Part shown: positions 25,732-38,082 of the stretch, piece after piece | Position numbering within the stretch: the stretch's first letter is position 1 | Layout: every line of letters starts with the position of its first letter | Source: CAVREM01 sp963728825 | Lineage (GTDB): Bacteria; Acidobacteriota; Vicinamibacteria; Vicinamibacterales; CAVVIG01 | Direction: 5' to 3' | Assembly (NCBI GenBank): GCA_963728825.1 | Contig: CAVSLA010000001.1 | Coordinates: 434,001 to 498,000 of the forward strand | DNA: 64,000 bases | The notes under the pieces: model-generated | Databases searched by the model: none | Told to the model about the DNA's origin: nothing | What the model saw: only the letters and a program-made list of their open reading frames with translations | Made by a program: the position numbers and the translations under genes

Positions 25732-26292
25732 CTATGCGATCAGAACGGCCAGGCCGATCAGGCCCAGTCCGCTGATGATCAGCCACGGCGCAAGGGCGCC
25801 GGCAGGCCCGCTCGAGATTTCGCCTTCCCCTTGAAGGCGATGCGCCACAGTCGCCTGGGCGGAAAACGCCACGCCGGCTGCCGCAAGCAGCAGCACCCAG
25901 CCGACGCCGAGCGCGGCGCGTGCCGCAGGCACGCCATTGAGGAGCTCCGTGGAAAAGAACAACGTTGCCAGCCAACTGGCGACGGCGACGCCCGCCACCA
26001 GCCTGAGGCGACCGATCTCCCGGTCGCCGGCCTGACGCCGCAGCTCGAGTTGCAGCGCCCGCTCGGCTCTGGCCCGTTCGCCCTCGAGCTGATCCCGTTC
26101 CAGTTCCAGGCGCCGCGAGTCGCGGTCGAATGCTTCCTTGAGCGCCGCGACCACCACGCCGGCGAGCCTCGCTTCGAGGGGACCGGTGGCGCCGGGCGCG
26201 AGCTGCTGCGGTTCATCCCGACGCGTCACTCGACGCGCGATGTCGGTCATGCCGAGCGCCGCGTCCATCAGACGCAGCCAGGGAATTGCCAT
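25732..26292 (-). CDS. Membrane protein with coiled-coil segment, unknown function
   Basis: The 186-residue protein starts MAIPWLRLMDAALGMTDIAR. Residues about 50-95 are a charged helix likely to form a coiled coil (RRLELERDQLEGERARAERA). Three hydrophobic segments follow (LVAGVAVASWLATLFF, LGVGWVLLLAAAGVAF, LAPWLIISGLGLIGLAVLI). ATG at 26292 overlaps the peptidase stop by one base (TGATG), so it is part of the selenoprotein-M61 operon. Confidence 0.75.
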   Translation of the reverse strand: MAIPWLRLMDAALGMTDIARRVTRRDEPQQLAPGATGPLEARLAGVVVAALKEAFDRDSRRLELERDQLEGERARAERALQLELRRQAGDREIGRLRLVAGVAVASWLATLFFSTELLNGVPAARAALGVGWVLLLAAAGVAFSAQATVAHRLQGEGEISSGPAGALAPWLIISGLGLIGLAVLIA

Positions 26293-28136
26293 CAGTTCAC
26301 CCACCGTTCTCGAAATGCGCGCTGCGCCGCGCTCAACGATTGACCGCTCTGCTCGATTGGCACGATCTGGATGGCCGGATCCTCGGCAAGCGTCAGAGCG
26401 GTCGTCCGCTGCCGACCGGTGCGGTCGGTGAAGACAATCGAAATCCTGTCGCCAGGACGTCGCCGCGCCAGAACCGCGGCGATCTCGCTCGCGGAGCGGA
26501 CCGCCGTTCCGTCGAGCTGCCGGATTTCGTCGTCCACATCCAGCTCCGCGTTGTAGATCGGCGATGCAAAGGCCGGCGGCGAGCCAAGGCGAACTCCACC
26601 GCCGCGGGGCTCGAGCTCCACGTCACCGAGCCACGCGCGACCGTTCGCCGGCCGCCGCAGCACGAAGCCGGCCCGCAGCAGCAGGACCGCGTAGTCGGCG
26701 ACCTCGCGACCTCGGATGAATCGCGCGAAGAAGTCACGCGCGAATGCAGCGTCGCCCGCCACTTCCGCCAGGCGCGCTTCGGCGTCTTCAATGGTGTACG
26801 GGCGGTCGACAAACCCGGGACGCGCGCCGCCCGGCTTGCCGTGCGCCCGCCACATGGCGCGCATGTAGTCGTCCAGCGTCACGCCGCCGTCCGAGCGCTG
26901 CCGGAGCGTCAAGTCGAGGGCCAGCGCAATCGCGCCGCCGAAGTCATAGTAGGAAATGAACGTCTGAGACCAGTTCGTCCGATCCAGCGGCCGGCCCAGG
27001 TCGGTGAACGAAGCCATCTGACTCATCTCCTCGGCAGACCGCACGGATCGTGCCGGATTCGAGGCAATGCTCGCCACCAGCTGGCCGAGTGCGTCGGCCA
27101 GGCCGGCATGATTCAGCAGCCCGGCGCGGGCCATCGTCAGCGGGCCGAAGTATTCCGTGAACCCTTCAGCCAGCCACAGCTCGCCTGACATGTTGGGTCC
27201 CTCGAAGTCGAATGGCTCGAGCGATCGTGGCCGGATGCGTTCGACGTTCCATCCGTGGAAGAACTCGTGCGCGACGCCGCGCAGCAGCGTGCCGCGACCG
27301 CTGCCCAGCGACATCGACGAGGTCAACACGCTGCTGTTGCGGTGCTCCATGCCGTCTTCGGCCGCGTACGGCAGATAGTCGGCCAGGAACGTGTAATGCC
27401 CCGAGTCGTAGACGGGGAACTCACCGAAGACATCGCGCTGCGCACGGACGATTCGCTCGACGTCCCGCACGAAGCCATCGACCTCGTTGGCCGAACCGGC
27501 GTGATGGACGGCGACCCGGATCGGTTGCCGGTCGACCGAGAATTCGCGAAGCGTCGGCAGCCCGAACTCCGCCGGCGAATCCATGAGGTACTGCAGATTA
27601 GGGGCGGTGAAGTCGAACGGCGTTCCGGCGGGATGGAGCTGCGTCACGACTCGCCAGTCACGACCCGGCGGTGGCTCGAACCGCACCGCGATCGGTCGGT
27701 CATCGAAGCCTTGGGCCCACATCACGGCGGCCGGCATGTTGATGTGGGCGTGAGTCGGATCGACCGCCAGATAGGTGCCATCAAGCCGATCGCCGAATAC
27801 CTTGTACCGAATCGTCGCGCTGCCGCCATGGTCGCGCACGACCCACCCGTGGGGATCCGACCGCACCGCAGTCAGCTCCCGTTGGCTGGATACCGCGCGG
27901 ACGTCATACACGTTCTTCGCGAAGTCGTGTTGAGAGTAGCGGCCTGGAGAGGACCGACTCATGCGAAGCTCGAGCGGCCGATCGCTCAGGTCGGTCAGCC
28001 GGATCTCAACCTGCATCCATCGGTGCTGGGGCTCAGGAAACGTCAAGACGTACTGGATGAGAGGCTGCGCCCGCGGCGCCTCGAGCCACAGCGCGACCAG
28101 CGCCGCCACGAAGAGACCGATGAAACGGATCCGCAT
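26292..28136 (-). CDS. M61-family (glycyl aminopeptidase-type) metallopeptidase with C-terminal PDZ domain
   Basis: The 614-residue protein has a signal peptide (RFIGLFVAALVALWLEAPRA), an N-terminal beta-sandwich and the zinc motif GVAHEFFHGWNVERIRP. The third-ligand region is LWLAEGFTEYFGPL, and a PDZ-like domain spans about residues 500-590 (DVDDEIRQLDGTAVRSASEI, ILARRRPGD-like loop). M61 enzymes are exported aminopeptidases. The gene starts 18 bases after the selenoprotein stop and is coupled to the downstream membrane protein. Confidence 0.93.
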   Translation of the reverse strand: MRIRFIGLFVAALVALWLEAPRAQPLIQYVLTFPEPQHRWMQVEIRLTDLSDRPLELRMSRSSPGRYSQHDFAKNVYDVRAVSSQRELTAVRSDPHGWVVRDHGGSATIRYKVFGDRLDGTYLAVDPTHAHINMPAAVMWAQGFDDRPIAVRFEPPPGRDWRVVTQLHPAGTPFDFTAPNLQYLMDSPAEFGLPTLREFSVDRQPIRVAVHHAGSANEVDGFVRDVERIVRAQRDVFGEFPVYDSGHYTFLADYLPYAAEDGMEHRNSSVLTSSMSLGSGRGTLLRGVAHEFFHGWNVERIRPRSLEPFDFEGPNMSGELWLAEGFTEYFGPLTMARAGLLNHAGLADALGQLVASIASNPARSVRSAEEMSQMASFTDLGRPLDRTNWSQTFISYYDFGGAIALALDLTLRQRSDGGVTLDDYMRAMWRAHGKPGGARPGFVDRPYTIEDAEARLAEVAGDAAFARDFFARFIRGREVADYAVLLLRAGFVLRRPANGRAWLGDVELEPRGGGVRLGSPPAFASPIYNAELDVDDEIRQLDGTAVRSASEIAAVLARRRPGDRISIVFTDRTGRQRTTALTLAEDPAIQIVPIEQSGQSLSAAQRAFRERWVN

Positions 28137-28154
28137 CCAGGACGAATTGTAAGT

Positions 28155-28832
28155 TCACGCGTCCCGATTGGTGGCGTCCGTCCCGCCCAGGGCCTGGTCG
28201 ATGAACGCATCCTCGGGCACGGCGCCGAGGACCTCGGTGGTCTCGTTCACCACCGTCTTGGGCACGGCCGAAACACGGTACCGCCGCGCCAGATCGGGAA
28301 ACTCCGTCGCCTCGACCGCAAATGCCGTGACCTGTGGGCTTGCGAATGCCATCTCATGCGCCAGGCTGACCGCCCGCGGACAATGCGGTCAAGTCGGTGT
28401 GGTGAAGACGTGCATGACCATCGGCTTGTCGAGGGCGGTCAGACGCGCGCGATTCTGGTCGGACAGATCGGGCGGCCGCCCGCCGCCGGCCAGCAGCACA
28501 GCCCTGATCAACGAGATGAACTCGTAGCCGGCGGGCGTGCCCAAGAAACGGATGCGCGAATCTTTCAGGTCCTCGCCCTCGAGGAACGTCACCGCCACGG
28601 CTGGTACTCGATCGACACCGTATTGTGCGGCCTTGTCCGGTTCGAGGACGAAGTTCACTTCCTCGATGGAGATCTTGTCTGACAGGGGTGGCAGTTCGTC
28701 CAGCACCTGACGGGTCAGCAGGCACGTCTCGCACCCGAGCGTCTGCGTGAAGAACAGCAGCCGCACCGGGCGCGCCATCTTCGCGAAATCCTCTCGAAGG
28801 CGCGCCTGATCGGCAGCCGATATCAAAGCCAT
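28155..28832 (-). CDS. Two-domain thioredoxin-fold (PDO / AhpF-N-like) probable selenoprotein with UPHC active site
   Basis: The frame runs 147 codons to a TGA at 28391-28389 and continues for 77 more codons in the same frame, giving 225 residues if the TGA is read through. The first thioredoxin fold has CETC (Cys34, Cys37). In the second fold the sequence is MHVFTTPT-TGA-PHCPRAVSLAHEM, so TGA occupies the first position of a CPHC-type redox motif; downstream are the cis-proline region VSAVPKTVVNE and a normal C-terminus. Archaeal PDO and AhpF N-terminal domains have exactly this double-fold layout, and AhpF-N-like selenoproteins are known from metagenomes (from memory). A hairpin follows the TGA. 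It likely acts as a disulfide or hydroperoxide-linked reductase. A Cys-to-stop mutation or base error is the alternative. Confidence 0.8.
28359..28391 (-). promoter_or_regulatory. Candidate bacterial SECIS hairpin
   Basis: Counting from the U of UGA (28391), bases 14-20 (CGCGGGC) pair with 26-33 (GCCUGGCG), with one bulged G and one G-U pair. This leaves the five-base apical loop GGUCA at positions 21-25. E. coli fdhF has a GGUCU loop at almost the same distance (recalled). A competing 7 bp helix UGACCGC/GCGGUCA (1-7 with 19-25) includes the UGA itself. Confidence 0.5.
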
Positions 28833-28862
28833 ACCGGGATTATCGCCGAGCCCTGGTCATTC

Positions 28863-29360
28863 TCACCGTGTACACGAGCTGCCGGTCGGAGCTACCGAAC
28901 GCACCCGCAGTGAAGAGATCTCGAGACGGGTCTGCTGTTCGGTGGCCACCTTCGGGGTAGGACCCGCGCCGGCGGCCGGTGCCTGCCCGGCGGATGTGCC
29001 AGTCGACTCGCTGCCGCTTGTCCCGACGCCGGGCGACGCCGCGACCGCTGGCGCAGCCTCACGAACAATCGCCACCTCAGGCGTGTCCGCCATACCGCTC
29101 ACACGTACCTGACGGCCGACGTGCTGACGGAACACGCTGGCGTCGCCGATCAAGCGGTAGCTCTCGGTCGACGGCGCAGCGATCGTTGTTCCGGTCTCGG
29201 CCCGGTCGAGCTCGGTCAAGACGAACTCGTCGCCAGTGCCGGTCAGACATCCGGTCACCTCGACTTCAGATTTCATCTCCGCAGGATCCTGATTGCCGGC
29301 ACCACAGGCCACTACCGACGCGGCGGCGCAAAGGATTGCCGCATGAATCGCGTGTTTCAT
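28863..29360 (-). CDS. Putative lipoprotein, Ala/Thr/Gly-rich tail
   Basis: The 165-residue protein has a strong ribosome binding site (GGAGG) and a lipoprotein-type signal (HAAILCAAASVVACGAG; lipobox VVAC). A small domain of about 75 residues (VEVTGCLTGTGDEFVLTELD, ESYRLIGDASVFRQHVGRQV, RVSGMAD) resembles OB-fold-like modules in small acidobacterial lipoproteins. The last 65 residues are low-complexity (Ala, Gly, Ser, Thr, Pro). Function unknown. Confidence 0.75.
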   Translation of the reverse strand: MKHAIHAAILCAAASVVACGAGNQDPAEMKSEVEVTGCLTGTGDEFVLTELDRAETGTTIAAPSTESYRLIGDASVFRQHVGRQVRVSGMADTPEVAIVREAAPAVAASPGVGTSGSESTGTSAGQAPAAGAGPTPKVATEQQTRLEISSLRVRSVAPTGSSCTR

Positions 29361-29437
29361 CGCGTAGTTCCTCCTGCATGGGAGCCACAGCAGAAAGCGG
29401 GCCATGGCGCCTCTGCAGCCGGACGTCCTCGACAGTT

Positions 29438-29875
29438 TTACTTGAAGAGATCGTCGAAGGCCTGGCGCGCGCTGGTCGGCCCAGGTGTGCTGGTTTGCCG
29501 TTCGACGGTGGTGCGCGGTGCAAAGTACGCGCAGAGGTTGCGCTCGTCCTTGGGCGTCACTCGCGCCGTCAGCGCCTGCTGGGTACATTCCCAACGTGCG
29601 CTGGTGTCGAACGATGCGCAGTTGATGCAGCTGTGGACCGCAACGCCACACCGGGCGCAGCGGCTGTCGCTTTCGACGGGGACGGCCAGCTTGTTCCCGC
29701 AGCGGGCGCAGCGGAAGACTTCATGCGCGCCCATGAGGTTGGGCGTTCGCGGTCCCGAAGCGTCCTGCAGTTGACGCCCGGGCGCCCGCGGTTCCGGTGC
29801 GGGCTTGGGGCGCTTCGGCCCCTGTGCCCTCGGCTCGTCCTGATATCCGCGCTGGCGGTACTTGCGGTCGGACAT
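29438..29875 (-). CDS. Zinc-ribbon protein of unknown function
   Basis: The 145-residue protein starts MSDRKYRQRGYQDEPRAQGP. The first half is basic and proline-rich. The second half has paired cysteines typical of zinc ribbons: FRCARCGNKL, SRCARCGVAVHSCINC, then C-T and C-A single cysteines. The ending QAFDDLFK is a conserved-looking acidic tail. It is the last gene before the respiratory operon, in the opposite orientation. Confidence 0.7.
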   Translation of the reverse strand: MSDRKYRQRGYQDEPRAQGPKRPKPAPEPRAPGRQLQDASGPRTPNLMGAHEVFRCARCGNKLAVPVESDSRCARCGVAVHSCINCASFDTSARWECTQQALTARVTPKDERNLCAYFAPRTTVERQTSTPGPTSARQAFDDLFK

Positions 29876-30023
29876 GCCCGGATCCTGACGCGGCCTGCCG
29901 CTCTCGTCAAGCGCTCGACTCGCGACTCGCGGCTTTGGGGGAAGAGGGGAAGAGGAATTGCTTGCCGTCGGCGGCGACGGCAAAGCATAAAAATACTTGA
30001 GTTTTGGCCTGATTGGACAATTA

Positions 30024-30039
30024 CGTGAAATGTTTCACA
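30024..30039 (+). promoter_or_regulatory. CRP/FNR-family-like operator upstream of the respiratory operon
   Basis: CGTGA-AATGTT-TCACA matches the TGTGA-N6-TCACA CRP consensus with one mismatch and is part of an inverted repeat GTGAAA/TTTCAC. It lies 71 bases upstream of actA in an AT-rich stretch (29981-30045) that otherwise holds no gene. Oxygen or energy-status control of the operon through a CRP/FNR-type protein is an inference. Confidence 0.5.
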
Positions 30040-30110
30040 AAATAGGGATCGCGTGGCCACGGAAAACGGGGTAAGCTCCCGTCAATTCGGCCGCGCGCGT
30101 GACCATGTAA

Positions 30111-30757
30111 ATGGCCCAGATCTTTCACCGCAGCACCAACACGATTTCCCGGGTCAGCATCTTCGGCACGCTCTTCATCGTCGCCGGGCTGCTCTGGCTG
30201 GTTGCCCAGATCCATCGCTCGTCGTGGCTCACCGATGCGCTGGTCGCCCGCGAGCAGCCGATTCAGTTCAGTCACGAGCGCCACGTCGGCGGCAACGCGA
30301 TCGATTGCCGCTACTGCCACACGTCGGTCGAGGTCTCGCCATTCGCCGGCATTCCGCCGACCAAGACCTGCCTGAACTGCCACGGTGAGATTTTCGCCAA
30401 CAGTCCGTTTCTGCTGCCGGTGCGAACCAGCTTCGAGTCGAACCGGCCGATCGAATGGACCCGCGTCCACGATCTGCCCGACTTCGTGCACTTCGATCAC
30501 AGCATTCACGTGAGCAAGGGCATGGGGTGCACGACCTGCCATGGTCCGATCGATCGGATGGGGCTGACCTGGCAGGACAAATCGCTGCAGATGGAGTGGT
30601 GCCTGGACTGCCACCGCAATCCCGAACGCTACGTGCGACCGAAAAGCGAAGTCTTTTCCGTCGCCTATCGTCCGCCGCCCGATCAGATGGCGGTCGGACG
30701 GCGTCTGGTCGCCGAGTACGGCATTCAGAAACTACAGAGCTGCTCGACGTGTCATCA

Positions 30758-30761
<4 letters not shown>
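30111..30761 (+). CDS. actA: Alternative Complex III subunit A, pentaheme cytochrome c
   Basis: The 216-residue protein has one N-terminal membrane helix (VSIFGTLFIVAGLLWLVAQI) and exactly five CxxCH heme sites (CRYCH 66-70, CLNCH 87-91, CTTCH 140-144, CLDCH 164-168, CSTCH 211-215). This is the pattern of ActA, the electron-exit side of the quinol-oxidising Alternative Complex III. The stop overlaps actB (ATGA). Confidence 0.96.
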
Positions 30762-35259
<4,498 letters not shown>

Positions 35260-35262
35260 GCG

Positions 35263-35803
35263 ATGGCGACCCGAACGACGATCTACGGCCTGATGGCCGA
35301 GTTCGACGACCCGAACGCCCTGGTCGCGGCGGCCTACCGCACGCAGTACGAGGGCTATCGGCGGGTCGACGCCTACTCGCCGTTTCCGATCGAAGAGCTC
35401 CACGAGGCGCTCGGCATCCACCACACGCGGCTGCCGCTCATCGTCTTCCTCGGCGGGCTCACCGGCTGCATCGGCGGCTATCTGCTCCAGGTACTGGGCG
35501 GCCGGCATCGCCTACCCGTTGAACATCGGCGGCAAGCCATTCAACGCCTGGCCGATGTTCATCCCGGTGACCTTCGAGTGCACGATTCTCGGCGCGGCGC
35601 TGGCGGCGGTGCTCGGCATGCTGGCCCTGAACGGGCTGCCGATGCCGTACCACCCGGTGTTCAACGTCCCGCGCTTCGCGCTGGCCAGCCGCAACCGTTT
35701 CTTCCTCTGCATCGAAGCGCGCGACGCGAAGTTCAACCTCGAAGCCACGCGGCGATTCCTCGAGACGCTCGGACCGCGGGAGGTGTCGACCGTTGCCAAC
35801 TGA
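35263..35803 (+). CDS. actD: Alternative Complex III subunit D, frameshifted by one inserted base
   Basis: The first 76 residues (MATRTTIYGLMAEFDDPNAL; YSPFPIEELHEALGIHHTR; TGCIGGYLLQ) are typical ActD. At about 35490 the sequence CCAGGTACTGGG carries one extra G, after which the standard ActD continuation is in the next frame (AYPLNIGGKPFNAWPMFIPV, MLALNGLPMPYHPVFNVPRF, ending VSTVAN). Removing that base gives 179 residues, the normal ActD length, with two membrane helices. Since the operon is otherwise intact, a sequence error is the simplest view. Confidence 0.88.
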
Positions 35804-35812
35804 AATCCTGTC

Positions 35813-35930
35813 GAGGACGCGGAGCAAGCAAAGGGCGCAGAGGCTGTTCAGCCTGCGCGCCTTGCGGGTCCCCTGCTCGCTCCGCGGCGCTGGCTCCCTT
35901 TGCGTCCTCTGCTCCCTCTGCGTCCTCGTC
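35813..35930. repeat. Palindromic GCGTCCTC-type repeat element within the actE signal-peptide region
   Basis: The left arm GAGGACGCGGAGCAAGCAAA begins at 35813 and is matched, inverted, by CCCTTTGCGTCCTCTGC (35896-35912) and TCTGCGTCCTC (35917-35927). The right arm carries two GCGTCCTCnnnn-type units. It spans the actD-actE junction and supplies the hydrophobic codons of the ActE signal peptide. Confidence 0.6.
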
Positions 35931-36455
35931 CTGGGCTGCAGACAAGATATGCACGACCAACCCACCTACACCGCGATGGAGCATTCGTCGTTTTTTCCCG
36001 ACAACGCGGCGTCGCGGCCGCCGGTACCGGGGACGGTGGCGCGCAGCCAGCTGCGTGACGACGAGCTGTTGTATCGGGGCACAGTAAACGGCGAGGCGGC
36101 GGACGTGTTTCCGTTCCCGGTCGACGAGGCGGTGATGGCGCGCGGGCAGGATGTGTTCAACGCCTTCTGTTCGCCGTGTCACGGCCGCACCGGCCGCGGC
36201 GACGGCATCATCGTCCAGCGTGGCTTCACGCGGCCGCCGGATCTGACCGACGACAATGCGCGCAGCGCGCCGGTCGGCCACATCTTCAACGTCATCACCA
36301 ACGGATTCGGCGCGATGCCCGATCATGCGGCGCAGGTGCAGGTCCGCGATCGATGGGCGATCGCCGCCTACCTGCGGGCGCTGCAGGTCAGCGCGTCCGC
36401 TTCGATCAACGACATTCCGGCGGCGGAACGCACGCGGCTGGAGGGCGCCCGGTAA
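35862..36455 (+). CDS. actE: Alternative Complex III subunit E, monoheme cytochrome c lipoprotein
   Basis: The mature part is standard ActE: GCRQDMHDQPTYTAMEHSSF, a single heme site CSPCH in NAFCSPCHGRTGRGDG, and the distal region NGFGAMPDHA. A lipobox LVLGC shows outer-leaflet anchoring. The signal peptide LCVLCSLCVLVLG is encoded by repeat DNA. The start is uncertain: TTG at 35862 gives a normal 26-residue signal peptide, while TTG at 35793 (overlapping actD) gives a much longer leader. The stop overlaps actF (TAATG). Confidence 0.9.
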   Translation: MRVPCSLRGAGSLCVLCSLCVLVLGCRQDMHDQPTYTAMEHSSFFPDNAASRPPVPGTVARSQLRDDELLYRGTVNGEAADVFPFPVDEAVMARGQDVFNAFCSPCHGRTGRGDGIIVQRGFTRPPDLTDDNARSAPVGHIFNVITNGFGAMPDHAAQVQVRDRWAIAAYLRALQVSASASINDIPAAERTRLEGAR

Positions 36456-37663
36456 TGCGGCTCGCGCAAAGCCCCGATCGGTTCATTCCGGAGCTGGCGC
36501 GCTACCAGCGTCAGCTGCTGATCGCGGGGGGCGCCGGCGCGGCCGTGTCGCTGGTCGGTCTGTTCATCGATCGTCGACAGTTCTTTCAGTCGTATCTGAT
36601 GGCCTACCTGCTGCTGCTCGGTGCGACGCTCGGCTCGCTCGCGCTCGGCATGATTCATCAGCTGTCGGGCGGCGCCTGGGGCGTCGTGACGCGCCGGATT
36701 CTTGGCGCGGCCTCGCGCGTCCTGCCGGTGCTGACGCTGTTGTTCCTGCCGCTGCTGCTCGGCCTCCACGATCTCTACGAGTGGACGCATGCGGAGGTCG
36801 TCGCCGCCGATCCGATCTTGAGGGGCAAGCAGCCCTACCTCAACATCCCGTTCTTCCTCGCTCGCGCCGTTCTCTACTTCGGCGTCTGGAACGCCTTCGC
36901 CTACTTCCTCAACCGCTGGTCGCTCGATCAGGATCGCAGCCCGGATCCGCGCATCGCGCGCCGCATGCAGAGGTTGAGCGGCGGCGGCCTGGTCGCCTAC
37001 GTGTTGACGATGACCTTCGCGTCGTTCGACTGGGTGATGTCGCTCGATCCGCATTGGTACTCCACGATCTACGGCGTGCTCTTCCTGGGCGGACAGGCTC
37101 TGACGGCGCTCGCCTTCCTGGTGATTGCCCTGGCCTGGTTGAGCCGGCGCGAGCCGTTGAACACGATCGTGGTACCGACGCACTTTCACGACCTCGGCAA
37201 TCTGATGCTGGCGTTCGTGATGCTCTGGGCCTACTTCTCGTTTTCGCAGTACCTGATCATCTACTCGGCGAACCTGCCGGAAGAGATCACCTGGTACACG
37301 CGCCGCCTGTTCACCGGCTGGCGGGTGATTGGCATCGGTTTGGTGATCTTTCACTTCGCCGTGCCGTTTCTCATCCTGCTGTCGCGGGCGGTCAAGCGGA
37401 ATCCGCAGCTGCTCGTCAAAGTGGCGATCGGCATCATCGTCGTCCGGCTGATCGATCTGTTCTGGCTGATTGCGCCGGAGCTGCATCGCGACGGCTTCGT
37501 CATCAGCTGGCTCGACGTGCTGTTGCCGCTCTCGCTCGGCAGCGTGTGGCTCGGCTGCTTCGTGTGGCAGCTGCGCGGCCGGCCGCTGCTGCCGCTGCAC
37601 GATCCGCAGTTTCACGAAGCGCTCGGGCCGATCATCGACCGGCGACAGGAGCGGCCGATATGA
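36455..37663 (+). CDS. actF: Alternative Complex III subunit F, membrane quinol-oxidoreductase subunit
   Basis: The 402-residue NrfD/ActF-type protein has about ten membrane helices (SYLMAYLLLLGATLGSLALG, VLTMTFASFDWVMSLDPHWY, LGNLMLAFVMLWAYFSFSQY). MSLDPHWYSTIYGVLF and the W-Y-T-R-R loop are typical of ActF. ATG at 36455 shares a base with the actE stop, and the gene end overlaps the next gene as ATGA. Confidence 0.95.
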   Translation: MRLAQSPDRFIPELARYQRQLLIAGGAGAAVSLVGLFIDRRQFFQSYLMAYLLLLGATLGSLALGMIHQLSGGAWGVVTRRILGAASRVLPVLTLLFLPLLLGLHDLYEWTHAEVVAADPILRGKQPYLNIPFFLARAVLYFGVWNAFAYFLNRWSLDQDRSPDPRIARRMQRLSGGGLVAYVLTMTFASFDWVMSLDPHWYSTIYGVLFLGGQALTALAFLVIALAWLSRREPLNTIVVPTHFHDLGNLMLAFVMLWAYFSFSQYLIIYSANLPEEITWYTRRLFTGWRVIGIGLVIFHFAVPFLILLSRAVKRNPQLLVKVAIGIIVVRLIDLFWLIAPELHRDGFVISWLDVLLPLSLGSVWLGCFVWQLRGRPLLPLHDPQFHEALGPIIDRRQERPI

Positions 37664-38082
37664 GCGACGAACGCCAGCACCATCTCGAGTCGATCGATCA
37701 GCCGTCGGTGCATCACGAAGAAACCGACATCAACATCCGCGCTGTCTTCGGCTTCGGCGGCGGTCTGCTGGTCACGACCATCGTCGTGATGCTGGCGATG
37801 TGGGGGCTGTTTCGCTACCTCGACGGCCGGGCGGAGCGGCTCGGTGGTTCGCTCCGGCCGCTCGCGACGAATGAAGTGCGGCTGCCGCCTGAACCGCGAC
37901 TGCAGATCACGCCGCGCGCCGACGCCGCCGAGTTCCGTGCGCAGGAAGACGCGCTGCTGAACGGTTACTCATGGGTCAATCGGGAAACAGGCACGGTCAG
38001 GATCCCGATCGCTGAGGCGATGAAGATGACGTTACAGCGAGGGTTGCCCGCGCGCGAGCAGCCGGCGGGTCAGCAGAAATGA
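37660..38082 (+). CDS. Single-helix membrane protein of the Alternative Complex III operon, unknown role
   Basis: The 140-residue protein has a His/Glu-rich cytoplasmic N-terminus (HHLESIDQPSVHHEETDIN), one helix (FGFGGGLLVTTIVVMLAMWG) and a C-terminal domain outside the membrane (LQITPRADAAEFRAQEDALL, then VRIPIAEAMKMTL). Similar proteins sit at this position in other act-cox operons (recalled, not searched). It overlaps both neighbours by ATGA, implying a stoichiometric role such as an accessory subunit or assembly factor. Confidence 0.85.
   Translation: MSDERQHHLESIDQPSVHHEETDINIRAVFGFGGGLLVTTIVVMLAMWGLFRYLDGRAERLGGSLRPLATNEVRLPPEPRLQITPRADAAEFRAQEDALLNGYSWVNRETGTVRIPIAEAMKMTLQRGLPAREQPAGQQK

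Noticed and set aside
30455..30757. N-terminal extension of the actB frame
   Set aside because: It overlaps actA out of frame; the ATGA junction at 30758 is the normal actB start.
35263..35803. Programmed frameshift or selenocysteine as the explanation for broken actD, phoD and the LolA-like gene
   Set aside because: None has an in-frame UGA at a catalytic site, no slippery heptamer is seen, and all share the same GGTACTGG context, which favours a sequence error.
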